From a virus, in the IMG/VR virus record IMGVR_UViG_3300020469_000241, positions 1-25,300 of that record: a DNA stretch of 25,300 nucleotides; one strand, 5' to 3'. Position 1 is the stretch's first letter; every line of letters begins with the position of its first letter. The position numbers were made by a program, and so were the translations under genes. Shown here piece by piece: positions 21,470 to 25,300 of this stretch. The notes beneath the pieces were generated by a model, which worked only from the letters and a program-made list of their open reading frames with translations, was not told where the DNA came from and did no database searches.

Positions 21470-21625
21470 TTATGGACGACCGAACCTTGAAAAATCTCCC
21501 ATACCATCATAGTCAGAATCAGGAAGTTTTCCATCTTTGTTTTTTGGTATTGCGTGTTTAGTTGAATACCTTTTTTGTAGAGGTTTACTAAACATATATC
21601 TTAGAATACTTTTAATGCTTTTCAT
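21470..21625 (-). CDS. Small basic ORF between gp44 and gp62 (51 aa)
   Basis: A short reading frame, easily missed, starting with MKSIKSILRYMFSKP and ending DYDGMGDFSRFGRP. It begins 1 nt after the gp44 stop and ends 1 nt before the gp62 ATG (TAATATG at both joints), the spacing expected of a real cistron in this tightly packed operon. Basic, hydrophobic N-terminal half followed by an acidic/glycine tail. No family recognised. It could be a small accessory of the clamp loader, or just a translational bridge between the two subunits. The alternative, the longer upstream frame of gp62, overlaps it in another frame and looks unlike protein. Confidence 0.6.
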   Translation of the reverse strand: MKSIKSILRYMFSKPLQKRYSTKHAIPKNKDGKLPDSDYDGMGDFSRFGRP

Positions 21626-21626
21626 A

Positions 21627-22574
21627 TTATTTCCACTGTGATGATGCCATGATTTCAGTTAAGCAAGCAACAATATTTAATTCTCGATCGCTTACAAATG
21701 CTGCCTTGTATTGATAGTCTGCGAGAATAAGAATGATAGAAGGAATCGATTGGCCTTCAGCATAATCGTATAAGCTATCATAGATCTTACGGAATATGAC
21801 AGCTGAATCAACATCAGAGTTGTTTGTTACCCAACTGCGCATGCTCTTGAAGTCTTTACCTTTTAGATACGATATAAGCTGAGCTACGCTTTGGTCCGAC
21901 ATATCTATTAGAATATCAGGAGTAATCTCACCTGAGGCAGAGTATCGTTGACACTCATTAAGAACTCTACGCCAGTCAGGAGCATAGCGCATAATCAGAT
22001 CAGCAAGCACTTTGTTATTATACTTGATACCTTGCTTATCGAGAATATCTTGCAGCCTAACCATAAAGTCTCGTGCTAAGGTTGCCAGCTGCTTCTTATT
22101 CGTATTGAACTCAATCACTGAACAACGAGAATGAAGTGGTTCAATGATACGATTCTTAAAGTTACATGTAAGTATAAATCGACAATTAGAACTAAACTCC
22201 TCGATGAACCCACGTAATGCAGGTTGTGTAGACTGCGCATTCAAGTAATCAGCTTCGTCAAGAATAACAACCTTATACTTGCCACCTTGTAACGAGACAG
22301 TAGATGCAAATTGTTTAATCTTCGAACGAAGGACATCAATGCCGCTTTCTTCAGAAGAGTTGATTAGAAGATATTCTAAGTCAAGCTCATTACATAATGC
22401 TCTTGCGACTGTGGTCTTTCCTAATCCAGCAGTACCAGCTAATAGCATATTATGCAATTCGCCATGTTTAACTACTTCAATAAATGTTTCCTTCAACGAC
22501 TGTGGAAGAATGCATTCTTCAATAGTCTTTGGACGATACTTCTCAACCCACAGGAATTCATTTTGTTTTGTCAT
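21627..22574 (-). CDS. 44: Clamp-loader large subunit, gp44-like AAA+ ATPase
   Basis: Opens and loads the gp45 clamp on primer ends. Walker A is GTAGLGKTT (about residues 46-54); Walker B is KVVILDEADYLN; sensor and arginine-finger motif LHSRCSVIEF (the SRC box). N-terminal WVEKYRPKTIEECILP is the standard RFC/gp44 box II. Length 315 aa against 319 in T4. The ATG is 6 nt after a -10 box, predicting a leaderless mRNA for gp44, the 51-aa ORF, gp62 and RegA. Confidence 0.95.
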   Translation of the reverse strand: MTKQNEFLWVEKYRPKTIEECILPQSLKETFIEVVKHGELHNMLLAGTAGLGKTTVARALCNELDLEYLLINSSEESGIDVLRSKIKQFASTVSLQGGKYKVVILDEADYLNAQSTQPALRGFIEEFSSNCRFILTCNFKNRIIEPLHSRCSVIEFNTNKKQLATLARDFMVRLQDILDKQGIKYNNKVLADLIMRYAPDWRRVLNECQRYSASGEITPDILIDMSDQSVAQLISYLKGKDFKSMRSWVTNNSDVDSAVIFRKIYDSLYDYAEGQSIPSIILILADYQYKAAFVSDRELNIVACLTEIMASSQWK

Positions 22575-22580
22575 AATATA

Positions 22581-22609
22581 ATTATACCCTAAGATAAGGT
22601 ATTTGTAAA
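22581..22609 (-). promoter_or_regulatory. Sigma70-like leaderless promoter for gp44 operon (TTTACA-17-TATAAT)
   Basis: -35 TTTACA at 22609-22604, 17-bp spacer, -10 TATAAT at 22586-22581, ATG at 22574. Predicted start of transcription falls on the start codon. Confidence 0.85.
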
Positions 22610-22610
22610 T

Positions 22611-22641
22611 AAAAAGGTGAGCAGTTGTTAAGACTTACTCA
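22611..22641 (-). terminator. Possible weak terminator after the 91-aa gene
   Basis: Minus-strand stem TGAGTA/TGCTCA (6 bp, one G-T) then CCTTTTTA. Short stem and AT-rich loop, so weak. It would end the gp45 transcript just before the gp44 promoter. Confidence 0.4.
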
Positions 22642-22655
22642 GGTCTCCGCGAGTA

Positions 22656-22931
22656 TTACTCAGCGGTTTCTTCAGCTACTTCTTCAACTACTTCTTCAGT
22701 AGCTTCTTCAGCTTCACCTTCTTCTTTAGATGGTGCGTGATGTTGCACGAATGCACTAATTCGATCACGTAGCTGGCCGACCGATGATAGTTCTTCACCG
22801 CGGAATGCTCCACGTTGAGTACAAGCATCGATGACTTGTAATGTAGCACTAAAATCAGCTAAGCTAACTTGTGGCTCATTATTTTCTGACTCCGTTGCTG
22901 GAGCTTCTTGTGTATTTGTTTCTTCACTCAT
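22656..22931 (-). CDS. Small acidic protein between gp45 and gp44 (91 aa)
   Basis: The middle part VSLADFSATLQVIDACTQRGAFRGEELSSVGQLRDRI matches the short hypothetical proteins I recall at this place in marine T4-like phages. Both ends are intrinsically disordered and very acidic: an N-terminal Glu/Thr stretch and a C terminus dominated by EAEEATEEVVEEVAEE. Function unknown. The charge resembles DNA-mimic or chaperone-like proteins, and its place between clamp and clamp loader suggests a link to them. No promoter except AATAAATA-like sequence upstream; probably cotranscribed with gp45. Confidence 0.75.
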   Translation of the reverse strand: MSEETNTQEAPATESENNEPQVSLADFSATLQVIDACTQRGAFRGEELSSVGQLRDRISAFVQHHAPSKEEGEAEEATEEVVEEVAEETAE

Positions 22932-22963
22932 ATGATTTAATATATGTTATTATTATTTATTTG

Positions 22964-23638
22964 TTACGTAACGGATGTCTTCTCGAGAGCAATCCAATAT
23001 TCAACTGAACTGTTATTTATACATTTCCAATGTGAAATTAACTTAGAACTTACAGAAACTTCATAATCGCCGCTGATAAGTTTTAGATTTGAAATAAGAA
23101 ATTGAAAATCAAACGCTGCATCAACATCATAATCAGAAGCAATCTCATGTTGAAAGATATTCGAAGAGCTGCTACTCGGATCTTTTACTTGTAGGTATAG
23201 CTTAGGATCATTGGCGTTTGTAGTAATCGAAACAATAGGATGATTCAACGCTGCTCCAGCTCTGCGGATGTGATTAATAACTTCAGCTGATAGCTTAACA
23301 TTCACATCTGCTTCAGGCATATTAACGCCTTTTTCTGGAGATGTGAGGATAGACTTATCAGCATATCGATACGTAAGAGATGTAAGATCTGATTTGATAG
23401 ACACTGATTGATCACCAAAGACAAACTCTGGATCTTCAATAAGAGACAGCGCAGACAAGAATTCATTGAGATCATATATGCCAATGTCTTTATCAAAGGC
23501 TTCAGTTACCTCACATGATGCCATAATGTTTTTGGCTTCTGCGATTGTAGATAACTTATTGCCTTGCTCAATCACGAGGTTCGGATTGATAGCTGAAAAG
23601 TTCTTCAGCACATCTATTGTTTCTTGACTAATTTTCAT
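22964..23638 (-). CDS. 45: Sliding clamp, gp45-like
   Basis: Trimeric processivity clamp of the polymerase and, in T4, mobile enhancer of late transcription, which fits the late promoters found here. Matches gp45: KISQETIDVLKNFSAINPNL, IYDLNEFLSALSLIEDPEF, LTYRYADKSILTSPEKG and YEVSVSSKLISHWKC. 224 aa, near the 228 of T4. Transcribed from its own promoter whose -10 is 7 nt from the ATG (leaderless or nearly so). An internal TATAAATA at 23014-23021 is within coding sequence and may be chance. Confidence 0.95.
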   Translation of the reverse strand: MKISQETIDVLKNFSAINPNLVIEQGNKLSTIAEAKNIMASCEVTEAFDKDIGIYDLNEFLSALSLIEDPEFVFGDQSVSIKSDLTSLTYRYADKSILTSPEKGVNMPEADVNVKLSAEVINHIRRAGAALNHPIVSITTNANDPKLYLQVKDPSSSSSNIFQHEIASDYDVDAAFDFQFLISNLKLISGDYEVSVSSKLISHWKCINNSSVEYWIALEKTSVT

Positions 23639-23645
23639 AATATAT

Positions 23646-23674
23646 ATTATACTTTATTTTTGTTGTTTTGTAAA
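23646..23674 (-). promoter_or_regulatory. Sigma70-like leaderless promoter for gp45 (TTTACA-17-TATAAT)
   Basis: -35 TTTACA at 23674-23669, 17-bp spacer, -10 TATAAT at 23651-23646, ATG at 23638. The whole promoter lies within the last codons of the DUF5664 gene, so its protein sequence and the promoter constrain each other. Confidence 0.82.
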
Positions 23675-24009
23675 TAATAATATTCAACTAAAAACATCAT
23701 ACAACAAATCGCATGTGCTCCGTGGTGAATACCAGTTTCATCATCATGTATTTCACCCTTCTTTAATGCCCAAAGGTGACGCTGAGCTGCAGCAAAATAA
23801 CGATCATCTATATTATCAAGCTTTTTCCAATTGTGGCGTTCATACTTCTTTGCTCCAATTGTGAGTACCTTTACAGCATCTTCTAATGCATTCGGTGGAA
23901 TTAAAGAATAATCAGGTTTATTATTATCAAATTTTATTCCGCCATTAGCAGATTGTTTTTTTGCAGATTTTGCTAGTGTTGCCCACTCTTTTATTTTTTC
24001 TTCTGTCAT
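23647..24009 (-). CDS. DUF5664 (MazZ-type dATP/dGTP diphosphohydrolase-like) protein (120 aa)
   Basis: All-helical nucleotide pyrophosphohydrolase. The family pattern is plain: GGIKFDNNKPDYSLIPPNAL, then VLTIGAKKYERHNWKK, then YFAAAQRHLWALKKGEIHDD and ETGIHHGAHAICCMMFLVEY, with the Glu/Asp and His residues thought to bind metal and triphosphate. MazZ, a member, hydrolyses dGTP/dATP in 2-aminoadenine phages, but the partner enzyme PurZ is not in this window, and many relatives have other roles. It overlaps the preceding small ORF by 4 nt (ATGA), and its end carries the gp45 promoter. Likely adjusts dNTP pools. Confidence 0.82.
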   Translation of the reverse strand: MTEEKIKEWATLAKSAKKQSANGGIKFDNNKPDYSLIPPNALEDAVKVLTIGAKKYERHNWKKLDNIDDRYFAAAQRHLWALKKGEIHDDETGIHHGAHAICCMMFLVEYYYLQNNKNKV

Positions 24010-24188
24010 AGCAACTCTAAAGTTTTATTATAAATTATTTTATGTATTTCTTCGAGCGAAGCTCTACGACTTACAACCGCATTCACTACCTTTTCTTCTG
24101 TTTCGTGTTTATGCTTTTGATACTGATAAGCGCAATCGCTTAAAAGCATTTTAAGTACTATATCTATTTTGTTTTCTATTTCTTCCAT
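24006..24188 (-). CDS. Small ORF of unknown function (60 aa)
   Basis: Starts at the ATG at 24188, inside the end of the membrane protein gene (13-nt overlap), and ends in the ATGA shared with DUF5664. It is helical (MEEIENKIDIVLKMLLSDCA) with mixed charge. A longer start at 24230 adds a Cys-rich piece that is entirely within the neighbour and unlikely. Not recognised; its position between two overlapping genes supports a real cistron. Confidence 0.5.
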   Translation of the reverse strand: MEEIENKIDIVLKMLLSDCAYQYQKHKHETEEKVVNAVVSRRASLEEIHKIIYNKTLELL

Positions 24189-24439
24189 AACTTTACAAAT
24201 ACAAACACTACTGCAGCCCAACTTAACCATTCAGTAAAAGTTATAATCGGTAGCCATGGTGTAAGGACATTTATCATTAGATAATTGTTTACTGCTACAT
24301 CGCCTAATGCCTGTAATTCATTCATCTTGTCCATGTTAAATGCTGCCCATCCAGCTCCGATCCCAAACGACAGCACATAAGGTGCTGTGAATATTGCTGC
24401 CCATATTAGGGCTTTTACTTTATTGTTTATTTTATTCAT
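24176..24439 (-). CDS. Small two-helix membrane protein (87 aa)
   Basis: Two hydrophobic segments: residues ~9-33 (ALIWAAIFTAPYVLSFGIGA) and ~60-82 (WLPIITFTEWLSWAAVVFVF), with basic ends (MNKINNKVK and KLWKK), so probably inner-membrane. The size would fit a holin or a membrane-anchored exclusion or host-takeover protein (as T4 Imm), but no family is recognised. The start at 24439 is chosen because the longer frame would include the upstream hairpin. The next gene starts inside its 3' end. Confidence 0.65.
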   Translation of the reverse strand: MNKINNKVKALIWAAIFTAPYVLSFGIGAGWAAFNMDKMNELQALGDVAVNNYLMINVLTPWLPIITFTEWLSWAAVVFVFVKLWKK

Positions 24440-24448
24440 ATAGTTTTT

Positions 24449-24491
24449 TAAAAATTTGCCTACCCTCGAGGTTATGAGGCTCAAAGGTAGG
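24449..24491 (-). terminator. Probable intrinsic terminator after the AAA+ ATPase gene
   Basis: Minus strand: CCTACC/GGTAGG arms (24491-24486 and 24464-24459) with an inner GAG/CTC stem, then CAAATTTTT. The A-stretch before the T-run makes it less than ideal. It separates the ATPase from the membrane-protein unit. Confidence 0.55.
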
Positions 24492-24494
24492 ACT

Positions 24495-24509
24495 TTAGTT
24501 AGTTAGTTA
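24495..24509. repeat. Short TTAG tandem repeat
   Basis: Nearly four copies of the tetramer (minus strand TAACTAACTAACTAA). On the minus strand it places TAA stops in all three frames between the ATPase stop and its terminator. Could be chance or a translation-clearing element. Confidence 0.45.
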
Positions 24510-24536
24510 TGAATATGCAACCTTAGTCACAAATTA

Positions 24537-25300
24537 TTAGGGAGTGTCAATCTCTGGATCATATCCACCGTTTTCAATGTTTTCAACGATCTCACCATCT
24601 TCAGTCAATTGGCTTTCGTCAATCTTGGTGTAGAGGTCGAGGAACGCTGTACGTGTTTCTTCGTCGAAACGATTGATGCACATCGAGATTGCTTTAGAGC
24701 GATCTTCGAAGATAGAATATGTCTTAACGATGTGGCAAAGACGGCGAGTAGAGACAATCTCTTCGACACCATCAGCCTCAAAGGTCTTGCGTATAACATT
24801 CGACCAAGCGATTAGCTTATCAGCAAACTCTTCGGCTTCGACACCGAACTTGCTCATGTGAGCCATCACAATTTTCTTCTCGATGACTGGAGATGGAAAC
24901 TCTTGATCGATCGCACATACGAATCGTTCGAGGAATGCATCGTCAATGATAGAAGCTGCAGTGAATCGACCATCATCGGAGCCACGACCTTTGGTATTTG
25001 CTGTGGCAATGACATTGAAACCTTCAGCAGGAGTGACCACTTGCCCAGTTTTCTTGAGCAAAACTGGATTGCCTTCAAGTACACCTTGCAGACACATGAT
25101 CTTGTTCGTAGCACGATCGATTTCGTCGATGAGTAAGAGGCAACCACGTTCCATCGCTTTGATGATTGGTCCTTTTTGGAAAACTGTCTCGCCATTGATG
25201 AGGCGAAAGCCACCGATCAAATCGTCTTCGTCGGTTTCAGGTGAAATTTGTACTCGAACGTACTCGCGTTTTGCCTTAGCACACGCTTGCTCGATCATCA
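24537..25300 (-). CDS. AAA+ ATPase, CobS/MoxR-like (C-terminal part)
   Basis: Gene runs off the right edge; only the C-terminal ~254 residues are present and the Walker A lies outside the window. Walker B CLLLIDEIDRA (about 50 residues in), sensor 1 NVIATANTKGRGSDDGRF, arginine region AFLERFVCAIDQEFPS and the sensor-2 REGION STRRLCHIVKTYSIFED are those of CobS/MoxR-type AAA+ proteins. Marine T4-like phages commonly carry cobS relatives. CobS is a cobaltochelatase subunit in B12 synthesis, but no CobT partner is seen, and in phages the role is unproven. The ATG visible at 25298 is internal, as the frame continues upstream. Likely first of the visible early genes. Confidence 0.85.
   Translation of the reverse strand, partial: MIEQACAKAKREYVRVQISPETDEDDLIGGFRLINGETVFQKGPIIKAMERGCLLLIDEIDRATNKIMCLQGVLEGNPVLLKKTGQVVTPAEGFNVIATANTKGRGSDDGRFTAASIIDDAFLERFVCAIDQEFPSPVIEKKIVMAHMSKFGVEAEEFADKLIAWSNVIRKTFEADGVEEIVSTRRLCHIVKTYSIFEDRSKAISMCINRFDEETRTAFLDLYTKIDESQLTEDGEIVENIENGGYDPEIDTP

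Noticed and set aside
23014-23021. TATAAATA inside gp45
   Set aside because: Within coding sequence (codons for Ile-Asn) and 83 nt from the next start codon. A match by chance is likely in AT-rich DNA, though late transcription of the 91-aa gene cannot be excluded.
23647-24009. 2-aminoadenine (Z-DNA) pathway from the MazZ-like protein
   Set aside because: No PurZ is in the window and DUF5664 proteins occur widely in phages without Z-DNA; hmC chemistry is better supported by gp42.
1-25300. tRNA genes, CRISPR arrays, insertion sequences, integrase or attachment sites
   Set aside because: None could be seen: no cloverleaf-like gaps, spaced repeats or transposase motifs, and almost no non-coding DNA.

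Overview
The window comes from a T4-like, contractile-tailed phage that infects a Gram-negative and probably marine bacterium. It carries the T4 replication block in T4-like order on one strand: reading leftward from the right end, the gp45 sliding clamp, gp44 and gp62 clamp loader, RegA, gp43 DNA polymerase, gp42 dCMP hydroxymethylase, UvsX recombinase and gp41 helicase. Genes typical of marine T4-like phages sit between them: a CobS-like AAA+ ATPase, Hsp20, an SleB-type cell wall hydrolase and several small conserved proteins. A secreted hydrolase and an outer-membrane beta-barrel indicate a two-membrane host. No tRNA, CRISPR array, transposase or integrase was seen. Every convincing gene is on the minus strand and coding is almost gap-free.

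Layout in transcription order (right to left). 25300-24000: partial AAA+ ATPase, small membrane protein, small ORF, and a DUF5664 nucleotide pyrophosphatase. 23640-20560: gp45, a small acidic protein, gp44, a 51-aa ORF, gp62 and RegA. 20560-17590: a block with late promoters and terminators holding Hsp20, a beta-barrel protein, a 79-aa protein flanked by direct repeats, and a Calx-beta-like adhesin. 17540-10360: gp43, a MazG-like protein, a primase-like protein, a GC-rich orphan, SleB, a 67-aa ORF, gp42, a PD-(D/E)xK-like nuclease, an Nmad1-type protein and dCMP deaminase. 10350-5940: a 97-aa ORF and a four-gene cassette (two helix-hairpin-helix-like transferase candidates, a fold-type II PLP enzyme and an SGNH-like protein). 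5880-2730: UvsX, a conserved small protein, gp41 and a metallopeptidase. 2690-1: late genes, two or three with capsid-targeting-like N termini.

The main discovery candidate is the four-gene cassette at 5941-10059. In T4 the interval between gene 42 and uvsX holds the beta-glucosyltransferase that decorates 5-hydroxymethylcytosine. This phage has a clear gp42, with the catalytic Cys and the dCMP-selecting Asp, but no glucosyltransferase there. The four genes instead resemble parts of the amino-acid or PLP type of base hypermodification pathway known mainly for thymine. I infer an undescribed hydroxymethylcytosine hypermodification pathway. A PD-(D/E)xK-like nuclease, translationally coupled to gp42, could attack unmodified DNA.

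Two promoter classes can be read directly. One is a strict sigma70-like element, T(T/G)TACA, usually 17 bp, then TATAAT, found ahead of gp45, gp44, gp43, MazG-like, gp42, Nmad1-like, PLP enzyme, UvsX and the GC-rich orphan. In most cases the -10 box lies only 6-8 nt before the ATG, which predicts leaderless early mRNAs. The other is the T4 late promoter TATAAATA ahead of the late blocks (162-aa and 106-aa proteins, adhesin, Hsp20) and of RegA. Family assignments are by motif recognition only, with no database search.
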